Below, one piece after another: positions 18,030 through 27,928 of a stretch of 64,000 nucleotides of DNA. Both the position numbers and the translations under genes were made by a program. Under the pieces are notes generated by a model. That model was not told the DNA's origin and did not search any database. It was given only the letters and a program-made list of their open reading frames with translations. The stretch is taken from positions 6,825 to 70,824 of the forward strand of contig JAEZHP010000028.1 in assembly GCA_023416515.1 (NCBI GenBank), in the 5' to 3' direction. The stretch comes from Pseudomonadota bacterium. Its GTDB lineage: Bacteria > Pseudomonadota > Alphaproteobacteria > Sphingomonadales > Sphingomonadaceae. Positions within the stretch are counted from its first letter, which is position 1. Every line of letters begins with the position of its first letter.

Positions 18030-18761
18030 ATGATCGGCATCGGCATCGTCGGAGCGAAGGGACGGATGGGACGCGCCATCGCCGCCGTCCTCGAAGAGCA
18101 TGAGCGCGCGCGACTGGCGGGCGGCGTAGACCGGGGCGACGACGTGGCGGCGCTTGCCGGCTCGTGTGACGTCCTGATCGACTTCTCCTCGCCGGACGGC
18201 CTCGCGGCCACTCTCGCCGCCGCCGAGAGCGCTGGGCGGCCGGTGGTGATCGGCACGACGGGGCTCAGCGATGAACATCAGTCGGCGATCGATCGCGCAG
18301 CGACGCGGATTGCGGTGCTTCAGGCGTTCAACATGTCCCTCGGCGTGAACCTGCTCGCCCATCTCGTGCGCGAGGCTTCGGCGAAGCTGGGGCCGGACTG
18401 GGACATCGAGATCGTCGAGATGCACCACCGCCATAAGGTCGATGCTCCGTCCGGAACCGCGCTTCTGCTCGGCCAGGCCGCCGCCAAAGGGCGCGGGATC
18501 GACCTCAAAGGAAATAGCGAGCGCGGCCGCGACGGAATCACCGGCGCTCGCCAGCCCGGCCATATCGGCTTCGCGTCGCTTCGCGGCGGATCGGTCGCCG
18601 GCGACCACCAGGTCGTGCTTGCGGCGGAGGGCGAACGGATCGAGCTTGGCCACCGCGCGGAGAGCCGCGCCATCTTCGCACGCGGTGCCGTCCAGGCGGC
18701 ATTGTGGCTGAACGGCCGCGGCGCCGGGCGCTACGCGATGGCCGACGTCCTGGGCCTGTAG
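18030..18761 (+). CDS. dapB: 4-hydroxy-tetrahydrodipicolinate reductase
   Basis: 243 residues. It reduces the dihydrodipicolinate precursor with NAD(P)H on the lysine/diaminopimelate pathway. The N-terminal GIVGAKGRMGRAI is the nucleotide-binding loop. EMHHRHKVDAPSGTALLLG is the catalytic signature with the His and Lys pair and the substrate-binding GT. The start follows an AGGAGC site. The other dap genes are not in the window. Confidence 0.95.
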   Translation: MIGIGIVGAKGRMGRAIAAVLEEHERARLAGGVDRGDDVAALAGSCDVLIDFSSPDGLAATLAAAESAGRPVVIGTTGLSDEHQSAIDRAATRIAVLQAFNMSLGVNLLAHLVREASAKLGPDWDIEIVEMHHRHKVDAPSGTALLLGQAAAKGRGIDLKGNSERGRDGITGARQPGHIGFASLRGGSVAGDHQVVLAAEGERIELGHRAESRAIFARGAVQAALWLNGRGAGRYAMADVLGL

Positions 18762-18773
18762 ATGTGGGAGTTT

Positions 18774-18831
18774 GAGCCTGCCGACATCCCGCCCGTTTGG
18801 GAGAGGGGGAGGACAGGTCGTCAGCAGGCTC
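18774..18831. repeat. Inverted repeat GAGCCTGCCGAC / GTCAGCAGGCTC
   Basis: Arms of 12 bases with one mismatch lie at 18774-18785 and 18820-18831, just after dapB. It could terminate dapB transcription ahead of nth. No T-run is present. Confidence 0.4.
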
Positions 18832-18850
18832 GGGCCGGGCGATAAGCCAC

Positions 18851-19531
18851 GTGAAAAAAAAGGATATACCGGAATTCTACCGGCTTCTCGAGGAACGCAC
18901 CCCTAATCCCGAAACGGAGCTCGAGTCCGTCAACGACTACACCCTGCTGGTCGCGGTGGTGCTGTCGGCTCAGGCGACCGATGCCGGGGTCAACCTCGCC
19001 ACCCGCGACCTCTTCGCGAAGGTGCAAACCCCGCAGGCCATGGTCGAGCTCGGCGAGGAGCGGCTCAAGCAGCACATCAAGACGATCGGCCTGTTCAACA
19101 CCAAGGCCAAGAACGTGATCGCCCTGTCACGAATCCTGGTCGACCAATATGGCGGCGAGGTTCCCGCCGACCGCGACGCGCTTGAGGCGCTTCCGGGGGT
19201 CGGCCGGAAGACCGCCAACGTCGTCATGAACACCGCTTTCGGGCACGAGACGTTCGCGGTCGACACGCATGTCTTCCGGGTCGCCAACCGCACCGGCCTG
19301 GCCGCGGGAAAGACCGTGCTCGAGGTGGAGAGGAAGCTCGATAAGGCGACCCCCCAGCCCTATCGCCGCGACGCCCACCATTTGCTAATCCTTCACGGCC
19401 GTTACGTGTGCAAGGCGAGGAAGCCGGAATGCTGGCGCTGCGTCGTCGCCCATCTGTGCCGGTACCAGCCCAAGACTCCGCCGCCCGGGACGGTGCCGGC
19501 GCGGCTGGCGAACAAGGGGATCAAGGCATGA
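18851..19531 (+). CDS. nth: Endonuclease III
   Basis: 226 residues. It is a DNA glycosylase/AP lyase for oxidised pyrimidines. The helix-hairpin-helix LPGVGRKTANVVMNTAFGHE holds Lys120, and AVDTH holds Asp138. The C-terminal 4Fe-4S ligands are C-x6-C-x2-C-x5-C (CKARKPECWRCVVAHLC). A GTG start at 18851 puts the catalytic residues at exactly 120 and 138, their E. coli numbers, which supports this start over the ATG at 18797. It overlaps the next gene by ATGA. Confidence 0.94.
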   Translation: MKKKDIPEFYRLLEERTPNPETELESVNDYTLLVAVVLSAQATDAGVNLATRDLFAKVQTPQAMVELGEERLKQHIKTIGLFNTKAKNVIALSRILVDQYGGEVPADRDALEALPGVGRKTANVVMNTAFGHETFAVDTHVFRVANRTGLAAGKTVLEVERKLDKATPQPYRRDAHHLLILHGRYVCKARKPECWRCVVAHLCRYQPKTPPPGTVPARLANKGIKA

Positions 19532-19920
19532 GGGTTTCGATCGTTGCCGCTTCATTGGTCCTTGCAGCGCTCACAGGCTGCACCGGCAATGACGGCGCCG
19601 CCCGTTCGACCGACACCTGGGCTCTCGCCACCGCCAATCCGGTCGCGCCCCCGGTGAGCTGTATCGAGAAGGCCAGGATCGCCGGAGTCGCCGTTCGCGA
19701 CGACCGCACGATCGACTTCTCGCTCGACGACGGCCGGCTGATGCGCAACCGCCTGCCCCAGGTCTGCGAGAGCCTCTACGGAAGCCGGTTCATCTACCGA
19801 AGCTCGACCGACCGGCTGTGCAGCACCGACACCATCACCCTGATCCGCGCCGACGGAAGAGCCCGCGCCAGCTGCGGCCTCGGCAGCTTCCAGGAGATCG
19901 CGGTGCCGCCTCGCGGATAG
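19528..19920 (+). CDS. Small predicted lipoprotein
   Basis: 130 residues. The N-terminus [20 protein letters not shown] is a lipoprotein signal with a LTGC lipobox, so it should be lipid-anchored in the envelope. The mature part has four more cysteines (in [23 protein letters not shown] and ASCGLG), which may form two disulfides. The start overlaps the nth stop (ATGA), so translation is probably coupled, although no functional link is evident. The family is unknown to me. Confidence 0.7.
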   Translation: MRVSIVAASLVLAALTGCTGNDGAARSTDTWALATANPVAPPVSCIEKARIAGVAVRDDRTIDFSLDDGRLMRNRLPQVCESLYGSRFIYRSSTDRLCSTDTITLIRADGRARASCGLGSFQEIAVPPRG

Positions 19921-19971
19921 GGGCTGGTTCGCCGCAAATCCTTTTGCTAGACGCGCCTCCTCTCGCGGCAC

Positions 19972-20018
<47 letters not shown>

Positions 20019-20048
<30 letters not shown>

Positions 20049-21662
20049 TTCCCGTATAAAAGTAAGAACTCCATCACGGGCATGCTCCCCGGCGAAGACA
20101 GCGTGCTCGAGCGCCTTCTTGCTGCCACGGATCACGACGTTCTCGGAGTCGATGACGACCTCGCCGACCAGCATCCGCACATAGCCTTGGCGAAGCGCGG
20201 GGTTCTCGTCCCTCAGTCGCTCCCGCATGAGATTTCCGAACCGGGTGATGATCTCCGGCGTGATCTTGCGCGCCGGGCTGACGAGCTGGCGCTGGAGCGA
20301 CTTGATCTCGACTTTGAGCGCGCCGAGGCGAGCATTGTGCGCAGCCAGCCGCTCGACCAGCTGAGGATCGCGAATAGTCAGATGGCCGGCCTCGACGAGC
20401 TCGAGCAGATTGCGCTTGGCGGCTTCGACGCGCCGCTTCTCAGCGAGACAATCGGCGAGCTGGGCCTTGCGCTTCTCGATTGTCTGGTCGGCATGATCGA
20501 GAACTGACGATAGCAGCGTCTGAAGTCGATCGGGCTGCAGCAACCGATCTTCGAGAGCGGACAAGACGATGTCGTCGACGAGCGGCATGGAGATACGCTT
20601 CGAACCGCAGGCATCCTTGGACTGGGTGCGCTTCCGGTCGCAAATGAAGTAGCGATATTGCCCGCCCTTGCCGGTGGACAGGATCATCCCGGAGCCGCAG
20701 CCGGGGTGGCCGCACTTGGCGAGCCCCGCGAGCAAGGTGGGGGAGCGCACGCTGCGCGGCGGCACCACCCTCGGCGCATGCGCGGACAGCATCCGCTGGG
20801 CACGCTCGAAGACGCCGTCGTCGAGGATCGGCGGCACGTCGATCGCGATCCACTCGTCCTGCGGCCGCTGCTTGCGGGTGCGGCTGTCCATCTGGTTGTA
20901 ATAGTGAACACCCGAATAGGTGGTCCTGCGCAGCAGCACGTGCACCGTTCCGGTCCGGAACGGCTTGCCGCGATGGGTGAGACCGCGCCGATTCAACTCC
21001 TCGGTCACCTTGATAATGCCCATCGGTCCCTGGCCGCCGGCCTCGCCCAGATAGAGGTCGAAGGCGAGGCGAACCACCGGCGCCTCGGCAGGATCGATCT
21101 CCAGCTTCTTCTTGTCCTTCTTGGCGAACCGCTCCGCGACATAGGTGCGATAGCCGAATGGCGGGAGCGAGCCGTTCCAGTAGCCGGCGTCGGCGTTGCC
21201 GATCATCGCGTCCCTGGTGGCCTCGGCGTTCAGATCGCTCTGATAGGCGTCGACCAAGGTGGCGACGCCGCGCGTCAGCTTGCCGGCGGGGCCGCTCGCG
21301 ACCTGCTGGGTGATCGACTGATAGTCTACGCCGGCCTCCTCGAGCTGGCGCCGATAGGCCTCGAACTGGAAATCGTTCCGGAAGAAGCGCGAGAAATTAT
21401 AGGTGAGGACGACGTCGAACGGCTTGGGGTCGGAGGTCGCATCGGCGATCATCTGCTGGAAGACGCGGCGGCGGTCGCCGCGCGCCGAGGCGCCGGGCTC
21501 GACGTAGACGCGGACGAGCTCAAGGCCCTGCTGCTCGCACCATTGCCGGATCCGCTTTTCCTGCTCGACGAGGCTGACCTGATGCTCGGCCTGGCGCTTG
21601 GTCGAGACGCGGACATAGCCGACGGCGCGCAGCAGCGAGCGTGATTTGGAGGCATTGCCCAT
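20019..21662 (-). CDS. Large serine recombinase (integrase of the island)
   Basis: 547 residues. The resolvase domain opens [20 protein letters not shown] with the nucleophile Ser20, followed by [18 protein letters not shown] Recombinase domain ([18 protein letters not shown]) precedes a zinc ribbon with Cys pairs in [12 protein letters not shown] and [10 protein letters not shown], then a coiled coil. It should cut and join attP and attB through a phosphoserine link. The start at 21662 follows TGGAGAAAAATGAA. The extreme C-terminus ([10 protein letters not shown]) is encoded by the antisense of tRNA-Arg. Confidence 0.92.
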
Positions 21663-21745
21663 TTCATTTTTCTCCAGGAATCCGTCTCCACACTCTCCAG
21701 ACATGCAGGAACCGGCGCCGTGGGCCGGCGCCGGTTCCCTCGTCG

Positions 21746-22663
21746 CTACGCCTTGGTGGGCGACGTCAGCGCGCTCGTGAGTGCGCTCTCGATGCTCCGC
21801 AGGAGGGCGAGACGTTCCCGTTTGGTCATGCTGTCATTCACAGGCTTGATCTGGAGACCGATCGAGCCGTTCGGCTTGCGCACGAGCCGCACCTTGGCGA
21901 TCTTCGCCACATCGTCGATCTCGATCGGACGATGCGCTTCCCGTTCCTCGGCCGTCATCAGAAGGCGATCCAGCGCCTCCGCCGCGGTATACCGCATTCC
22001 GAGCTCCGCGAATTCCTTCGCTCGCGCGAAGGCGAATTTGCGGATTTCTTCGTCCCGCAGGGCTGCCTGCAGCTTGGACGCGAAATTGATGCTCATCGCC
22101 TCGGGCTCAGCCAGAATTGCCACGATCTCGGGAGGCACGCTGAGGATGGACAGAGTCCGGCTCACGGTGGCCTCGTCGCAGCCGACCGCGGCCGCCAGCC
22201 GGTCCTGGCGCCCGTCGTGGAACTGATCCATCGCCCACGACCATGACCGCGCGCGCTGAACCGGCGTGATATCGCGGCGGCCGGCATTCTCCGTCTCCGA
22301 AATCCGCCACGCCTGCTCGTCGGAGGCGACGACGATGGTGGCTCGGAGGCTGATGTCCGCGCCCCGAGCAATGAGATGGGTGACGGCCCCGTGGCGCTGC
22401 ATGCCGGCGATGATGTCGTAACCGCCCTCGCGCTCGACCGACGGGCGCAGGATCACGGGCACGCGCTGCCCCTCGCGGGCGATGCTGTCGACAAGCTCCC
22501 GGCTCCGCTTCGGGCAGAACTCGACGCAGTGGCGCGCATTGCCCTCCCACGGCCGACACAGCGCGGGATCGATGAGCCGAACCTCCTCGCTAGGCGTTGC
22601 CGAGACGGGTACCGGCTCGTCCCCAGCGGCGAAGAGCGGCGGCTGAATTTCCTTGTAGTCCAT
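21746..22663 (-). CDS. ParB/RepB-like nuclease-fold DNA-binding protein
   Basis: About 305 residues. The ParB N-terminal region is clear: EEVRLIDPALCRPWEGNARH, then DSIAREGQRVPVILRPS and GYDIIAGMQRHGAV (the GxxR-like nucleotide-binding box). A helix-turn-helix follows (DRLAAAVGCDEATVSRTLSI). No ParA partner is adjacent, so it may be a regulator or stability factor of the mobile module rather than a partition protein. The start at 22663 (MDYKEIQ) has an AAGGAG site seven bases upstream; two earlier ATGs are too close to that site or unsupported. Confidence 0.85.
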   Translation of the reverse strand: MDYKEIQPPLFAAGDEPVPVSATPSEEVRLIDPALCRPWEGNARHCVEFCPKRSRELVDSIAREGQRVPVILRPSVEREGGYDIIAGMQRHGAVTHLIARGADISLRATIVVASDEQAWRISETENAGRRDITPVQRARSWSWAMDQFHDGRQDRLAAAVGCDEATVSRTLSILSVPPEIVAILAEPEAMSINFASKLQAALRDEEIRKFAFARAKEFAELGMRYTAAEALDRLLMTAEEREAHRPIEIDDVAKIAKVRLVRKPNGSIGLQIKPVNDSMTKRERLALLRSIESALTSALTSPTKA

Positions 22664-22769
22664 GTTCATGCTCCTTTTCGAGGAAGCCTCGTTGCTTCCA
22701 TCGTCGGGCATGACAGGTTCGGCAGCTGAACTTGCTGGAGGTCAGAATTGCCTTCGACGCTGTGTCTTC

Positions 22770-22952
22770 TCAGGTTTTCTGCTCGAACAAGGCCAGAATT
22801 TCATCCCTGAGAACGCGACTGACCAGCCGGATTTCGTCTTCGCTGATGGTCCAGCCGGTGCCCGGTTGAAGCGAAGACGCGCAACCGCGACGTCGCCCTG
22901 CCTCAGGGGTCTGGTCGTCCGTCGACGAAAAAGATCCAGTGCGCTTGTCCAC
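22770..22952 (-). CDS. Small unknown protein
   Basis: 60 residues. The first half is polar; the second half (GWTISEDEIRLVSRVLRDEI, ending LALFEQKT) reads as a well-formed amphipathic helical segment. The amino acid pattern is more natural than the overlapping frame at 22742-22954, so this frame was kept. It lies between the ParB-like and the 562-residue genes on the same strand. The function is unknown. Confidence 0.45.
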   Translation of the reverse strand: MDKRTGSFSSTDDQTPEAGRRRGCASSLQPGTGWTISEDEIRLVSRVLRDEILALFEQKT

Positions 22953-23049
22953 ACTGGATCGATCTCACATTTTCTGGCGAAACTTGCGGGAGGTCAGAAG
23001 CCGGGCAAAAGCACGCGTTATCTAGGCCTTGGCATCGGCTCGCAGCGAT

Positions 23050-24738
23050 CTACGAGCCGAAAGCCTTTCGGAACCGATCGACGTCCGTCTCGATCATTCG
23101 GTCGATCCGGCTCGTTCCCTCCCTGCGAAACTTCTGGATGCGCCGGGCTTCCGCGATGGCCTTGTCGGCCATCCCCTTCATGCCGCCTGTTTCGCCGCGG
23201 GCGACTTGCTCGAACTGGATGTCGCCCAGTCGCTCCTTCAGGGAAATGCCCCGGCCCATCACTTCGTCCAGGCCGTCCCGGGTTTTGGCAGGAACATTCT
23301 CGATGACGAAATCCGCGCCGTCATAATCCTTGCTGTCGTCGTAGCCGAGCCAGCTGCCCTCGTCGAAGCCGGTCGTGTCCGCGTCGGCGACGACCGAGGT
23401 GCTATATTGGTCGCGCGTGATTGCGCAGCGATAGATCGCCAGGAGGTTGGTGAGCGCGTCACTCTTTTCACGATGTGCCGTAGCGACGAGCTTTTCCGCG
23501 CGGCTTTCATCGCCGCCGCCCCAAACCCTGACGAGTGTCGGCCTCGTCAAGGCGACGATCGAGCCGTACATGTCGAGGATTGCATAAGCGAGGCATGTCA
23601 GGGTCGACATCCCGTATCGCGCGGTGGCTGCGACCATGTCCGCCTCCCTCTTGCCGTCCGCGCGAATAGCCTCGATCTGCTCGGCGACCGTTCCGGGCTT
23701 CGCTCCGAATTTGAGACGCTGGCTGCCCGCCCCGGCGGTATGCACGAGCTGAAGGACGGTCGGGGATCTGGTGTTCTTGCTGTTCGAGAAACTGGCAACA
23801 AACTCCGCTACCCACTTATCCAGCTGATCCAGGTAGGCGCCGAGGTTAGCCATCTTTTCATAGGGCACAGGCTCGTCCCCTGAAGTCTCACCCGCGCTGA
23901 AGCCGAGTTCGCCGGCTTGATCGAGCGCGAGCTTCTTGAGGTCGTAGTCTTCGACAAAAGCTTCGAGGTCATTCCTTTCCTTGTCCGAAACCGTCTCGCC
24001 CTTCGCGATCCGCGTCGCAATTCTCGCGATGGTCTGCGCTTCAACGAGCGGGACCGATGCGTCGCCGATGGTCAGTCTCACCGGAGCATCCGGAGCACCG
24101 GTTTCGAACACATTCCATTCCGCATGGAACAGCCGCGCCGCCTTGATCTGGGCCTTGAAATAGATCCAGAAGATCGCGGCTTCGCGATAGGCTTCCTGGA
24201 GCGACGCCTGCTCGGCCGCCGGCCTTTCCGCTATATATCGCTGAGCTTTGTCGAGATAGCCCTGCATGAGGAAGTCAGCGAACTTGCGATGGTCTTTCCT
24301 GGCCTCCCACACGACCGTCGCGGCATGGTTGGGACTGGGCTTCGGCAAGATGGCAGCATATTTGATCGGCGTTTTCCCGCCGCCTCTATGAGGATTTCTC
24401 TCCCAGAGCGGACGAAGGGCGTTGATCAGGGCCTCGATCACCTCCTCATTTTCGGGCGCATGCATCATCCAGCGAAAGCGAGCGGCAAGCCCGGATGAAC
24501 TGGACGGCAGCTTGTTCTTCGGAAATCGAACGTCGGCATCATCCAGGAGACCCGAAGGGCAGCGACAGAAGTCAACGATTCCTAGCAGGGCGCGGCCGTA
24601 GCTCTCCTGGTCGCCTGCGACACGGCCGAAGGCGCCGAAACGTGCCTTTGCGACGGCCGCATCGAGGTCTTTGATTGCTGAGGGCAGGTCCATCGCTGAC
24701 AGATTCACGATACTGAACGGAATTCTCGCCTTGGCCAT
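23050..24738 (-). CDS. Unknown protein of the mobilisable module (562 residues)
   Basis: The start at 24738 (MAKARIPFSIVNLS) follows an AGGAG site; the frame is open further upstream but without support. The protein is soluble, with mixed charge, rich in helices and with an acidic stretch near residues 480-500 (GYDDSKDYDGADF). No catalytic motif, P-loop or membrane helix was recognised. It lies between ParB-like and coiled-coil genes on the same strand, so it probably belongs to the mobility or maintenance module. Confidence 0.6.
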   Translation of the reverse strand: MAKARIPFSIVNLSAMDLPSAIKDLDAAVAKARFGAFGRVAGDQESYGRALLGIVDFCRCPSGLLDDADVRFPKNKLPSSSSGLAARFRWMMHAPENEEVIEALINALRPLWERNPHRGGGKTPIKYAAILPKPSPNHAATVVWEARKDHRKFADFLMQGYLDKAQRYIAERPAAEQASLQEAYREAAIFWIYFKAQIKAARLFHAEWNVFETGAPDAPVRLTIGDASVPLVEAQTIARIATRIAKGETVSDKERNDLEAFVEDYDLKKLALDQAGELGFSAGETSGDEPVPYEKMANLGAYLDQLDKWVAEFVASFSNSKNTRSPTVLQLVHTAGAGSQRLKFGAKPGTVAEQIEAIRADGKREADMVAATARYGMSTLTCLAYAILDMYGSIVALTRPTLVRVWGGGDESRAEKLVATAHREKSDALTNLLAIYRCAITRDQYSTSVVADADTTGFDEGSWLGYDDSKDYDGADFVIENVPAKTRDGLDEVMGRGISLKERLGDIQFEQVARGETGGMKGMADKAIAEARRIQKFRREGTSRIDRMIETDVDRFRKAFGS

Positions 24739-24791
24739 CGTGCTCTCCTGAAAGGGAGAGCACGACTTGTCGGCCAAGAGTTGTAGTCTCG

Positions 24792-25082
24792 TTAATCCCG
24801 CAGCCGCTCGAGCCGCGCGACATAGAGATCGAGCAATTGAAGGTTGCCGGTGAGCCGCTTGCGCTGGGCCGCAGCGTCCTTCTTGTACTGCTCGAGTTCG
24901 GACAAAGTGATCTCGCGATCCTGCCACTGCTGCTCGATCGCGCCGAGGCCTTGCTCGAGCTCGTCCAGCTTGCGCTCGACGGCTTTACGATTCTGCTCCA
25001 GTAGCTGGAGCTTGATTTCACTGGGTTGATCGGCTTCGGCGTAGCCGGTGGTCAGCCCAGGCATGCTGTTCTCGTCCCGCAT
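24792..25082 (-). CDS. Small coiled-coil protein
   Basis: 96 residues. The centre is a long heptad-rich helix (IKLQLLEQNRKAVERKLDEL, then EQQWQDREITLSELEQYKKD). The start at 25082 follows a perfect AAGGAGG site. It lies 53 bases upstream of the 562-residue gene and about 110 bases downstream of the 225-residue gene, on the same strand. A structural or DNA-bridging accessory role is possible but unproven. Confidence 0.65.
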   Translation of the reverse strand: MRDENSMPGLTTGYAEADQPSEIKLQLLEQNRKAVERKLDELEQGLGAIEQQWQDREITLSELEQYKKDAAAQRKRLTGNLQLLDLYVARLERLRD

Positions 25083-25195
25083 GGGATCCTCCTTGAAACG
25101 ATGATAATGATGGTCCGCGCGGCCGGGTGGTGGGTCGCGGCAGCGACGGGACGCGCGCGTCCGGACAGCTTGCCCTTGCAGCCAGAGAGAGCGCA

Positions 25196-25873
25196 TCAGG
25201 AGTCGCTCCAGTCGGGCATGCGGACCGGCGGACGCCAGAAGTCGGGATGACCGCCATTGGCCTTGATCCAGTTGTAGGCGGTGCCACGCCGGAGGCGCAC
25301 GGGAGCCTCGATGTCGCGGCGGCTGCAGATCAGCGCGATAAGGTAATGCTGCTTCTCCGAGACCGGGAGCTTGCGCCAGCTTCCCAGTGTGCCGGCACGC
25401 TCGCGCGCCTCGAACTCCGCCGTCTGGTCCGCCCGGAGCGCCTTGCCCCAATGCCAGGCGATCCGCGATCCTTCCGAACGGCACCATGCGAGCCGACGCG
25501 GGCAGGAGAAGATGTGGGCGAGATAGGCCCCGCGGCCGCCCGCGACCTCGCCGGCCGAGATCGCGATCCACAAGGCGTAGAGCGGGCCGTGATGTTCGAG
25601 GCCAAGCAGCGCCAGGTCGTCCTGCCCGACATAGCCGCCCTTCTCAGCGACCGAGCCATGGGCGAACAGCTGGTTGTTCCGGGTGCGGGCTTGCTTGCGG
25701 CGCAGGGTCTCCCGGCGCACGTGGAAAGCGAGCCGCTCGGCCTCTCCTAGGCGCGTGGCGGCGGCGGCAGCCAAGATCCTGACCCGCGCCCGCAACGAGA
25801 CAATGTGCGCCGCAAGACGCTTGCGGGCGTTGACGGAAGAGGCCGGTTCGGTCGAAACTGTGGCATTGCTCAT
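25196..25873 (-). CDS. Unknown basic protein of the mobilisable module (225 residues)
   Basis: The protein is strongly basic. Near the N-terminus it has an arginine-rich helix (VSLRARVRILAAAAATRLGE, then RRETLRRKQARTRNN), and the C-terminus RLRRGTAYNWIKANGGHPDF looks like a helix-turn-helix, possibly DNA-binding. It sits between the relaxase and the coiled-coil gene on the same strand, which suggests an accessory to the relaxosome. No family was recognised. Confidence 0.55.
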   Translation of the reverse strand: MSNATVSTEPASSVNARKRLAAHIVSLRARVRILAAAAATRLGEAERLAFHVRRETLRRKQARTRNNQLFAHGSVAEKGGYVGQDDLALLGLEHHGPLYALWIAISAGEVAGGRGAYLAHIFSCPRRLAWCRSEGSRIAWHWGKALRADQTAEFEARERAGTLGSWRKLPVSEKQHYLIALICSRRDIEAPVRLRRGTAYNWIKANGGHPDFWRPPVRMPDWSDS

Positions 25874-25951
25874 GCCACGCTTAGATCAGGTTGGGAGGCT
25901 AAACTTCCGGGAGGTCATCGGGCCGTGAGGAGCGTTTTCATCGAGCGCCGC

Positions 25952-27928
25952 CTATCTCACCTGACCGGGCTTGATCCCCTTCAGGGCGATATGTTGTTCT
26001 ACCACCGAAAAGCCGTCCTCATCCAGCTCCGTTTGCGGTTGCGCGGCCGATTGCACTGGCGTGTCCAACTTTGCAGGTTCAGCCACTCGAACGATCAGGC
26101 TGGAGAGTTCGCCAAGGCGATCGGCGGGCGGCTCGGGACTGACCTCGATGATCGCGTCGAGATAGGGCCAACTGGCTCGGTCCTGGGTGAGCCTGGCGAA
26201 GCTGGCCAGCAGATCGACATCACGGGCATATAGAAGCTGCTCACCATCGGGCTGCGTGCCGACAAAGAACTGGGGCTCCGCGCTGGTGAAAGCCTCCTGC
26301 ACGGCCTTGAAGTCCGGCTTCTGAAGAACGGCGCCATGTTCGTCCAACTCGAGTTCGAGCCCCGCATCATGGCTCGCCTGGCGGCGTTCGCCGAGCCCGT
26401 TCGGGAGCGCCGGGTCGAACCAGTCACCGAAATGTTCCGGCGTCACGGCATCTCGCTTCCGGCGATCTTCCGCTTGCTTGTCCGCCTGCAGCTCTCGCAT
26501 ACGCTCCGCCTCCAGCATGGAGGCATTCATGACGGAGGGCTTTTCCGAAGCAGGCAGCGCCTCCTCTGACTCGTCGGCCTCGGCAGCTATGTCCGCTCCC
26601 GCAGCGCGCTCCGGCGCGAAGGCTGGAACGGCACCGGCGATCTGATCTAGCGCCGCGTCAATCTCGTCCAGGCGCTCGAGGCTGCTTCGGGTCTCCGTCC
26701 GCTCAGTAGACAGTTCAGCGTGCATGCCATCGAGCAGGAGATCGAAACGATCTTCCACTCGGTCCAGTCTTGAGGACTGGCTATGCAGGGCGTCGAGCTC
26801 CGTTCCGGCAGTGCCGACTGCGTCCTGATGTCGCTTGGCCGCATCGACCTGACGGTCGGCCGCCGCCTGCTTGCGCGACAGGCGGACTTCGCTTTCGAAT
26901 TTCTTGGTGTTGCCGGGCGAGGCGAGGCCGCGATCACGCCGCGACAAATGCGTCCAGCGGGTTGCAATATTCTCCTGTGCAAGCGCCCGATTGAAGGCAC
27001 GGGCGACGAAACGACGTTGAAGGCCCAAGCCGGCGGGCGTCTCAAACGACCGGCGCTTGAACGCAGCGAAAGTCCATTCATGATCGCCAACGCGCTGCAT
27101 CGGCCTCAGGCTGACGAGGATATGGACGTGGAAATTGCGCTGGTCACCATCGCGATCGGGTTTGTGCAGAGCCGCGTCGAACGGCAGGCTCACGTCCCTC
27201 AGCGGCTGCACCAACTCGGCGAGAAGGCGCGCCCGACCCTGCGGGGAAAGCTCGTGCGGCAGCGCGATGATGAGATGGCGATAGACGCCGGCATTGTCAC
27301 GATCGACGCTTTCGAGCTGCTCAATCTGCCTCGAGCAGGCGACGCGCTCCGCGATGTCGTCGCCCATACTGCTGAGGATGTTGCCCTCGACTTCCTCGAG
27401 CGCATCCTCGCGCTCGATATAGCGAACCTTGCGCCCGAACTCGCCTGACTTCCAGCGGGCCGTGCGAGCGTTGCTGCGTTTCTTCTCGCGCTTGAAGTTG
27501 CGATCCTTGCCCGAGCTGAAGCCGCGCGGGATATATTCGAAGAACAGGTCGCGCGTGGAGCCGGAGCCCTTGGCGGTGCCGAGGCCATCCGGGCCATATT
27601 CGAAATGTCGATAAAGACGGGCAGTACAGGTCGCCTTCAGCTGCAGCCGCTCGTTTTTCCTGAGCGCGGCACCCAGCTTGTAGCCGTAGCGCTTCGCGTC
27701 CTCCTCTTCGCGCCGACGGAGGTGCCGGGCGAAGGCCCAACTCTTCTTCCACTCGATCTCGTCCAGCATCGCGGCACGTTCCGCTCGGCCGACGGCCCGG
27801 AGGCGGTCTGCCTCGGCGCGGCGAGCCTGGGCGGCCTCACGGCCTTCCTTCTGCCGATCGCCGAAGGCTTTGGCGAGATAATCGCCGGCGAGATCGCGGC
27901 CGATCTTCCAACCTGTCCATGAATGCAT
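25952..27928 (-). CDS. MobA/MobL-type relaxase
   Basis: 658 residues. The relaxase core lies around residues 130-330. YRHLIIALPHELSPQGRARL is followed by DAALHKPDRDGDQRNFHVHI, giving His255 and the HUH pair His267-x-His269. These proteins nick oriT with a tyrosine and stay on the 5' end during conjugative transfer; the tyrosine is not certain here. The N-terminal 120 residues are charged and unusual, and the C-terminal half is acidic and coiled. The strong hairpin 36 bases upstream of the start (27964-28031) is in the position expected for oriT. Confidence 0.8.
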   Translation of the reverse strand: MHSWTGWKIGRDLAGDYLAKAFGDRQKEGREAAQARRAEADRLRAVGRAERAAMLDEIEWKKSWAFARHLRRREEEDAKRYGYKLGAALRKNERLQLKATCTARLYRHFEYGPDGLGTAKGSGSTRDLFFEYIPRGFSSGKDRNFKREKKRSNARTARWKSGEFGRKVRYIEREDALEEVEGNILSSMGDDIAERVACSRQIEQLESVDRDNAGVYRHLIIALPHELSPQGRARLLAELVQPLRDVSLPFDAALHKPDRDGDQRNFHVHILVSLRPMQRVGDHEWTFAAFKRRSFETPAGLGLQRRFVARAFNRALAQENIATRWTHLSRRDRGLASPGNTKKFESEVRLSRKQAAADRQVDAAKRHQDAVGTAGTELDALHSQSSRLDRVEDRFDLLLDGMHAELSTERTETRSSLERLDEIDAALDQIAGAVPAFAPERAAGADIAAEADESEEALPASEKPSVMNASMLEAERMRELQADKQAEDRRKRDAVTPEHFGDWFDPALPNGLGERRQASHDAGLELELDEHGAVLQKPDFKAVQEAFTSAEPQFFVGTQPDGEQLLYARDVDLLASFARLTQDRASWPYLDAIIEVSPEPPADRLGELSSLIVRVAEPAKLDTPVQSAAQPQTELDEDGFSVVEQHIALKGIKPGQVR

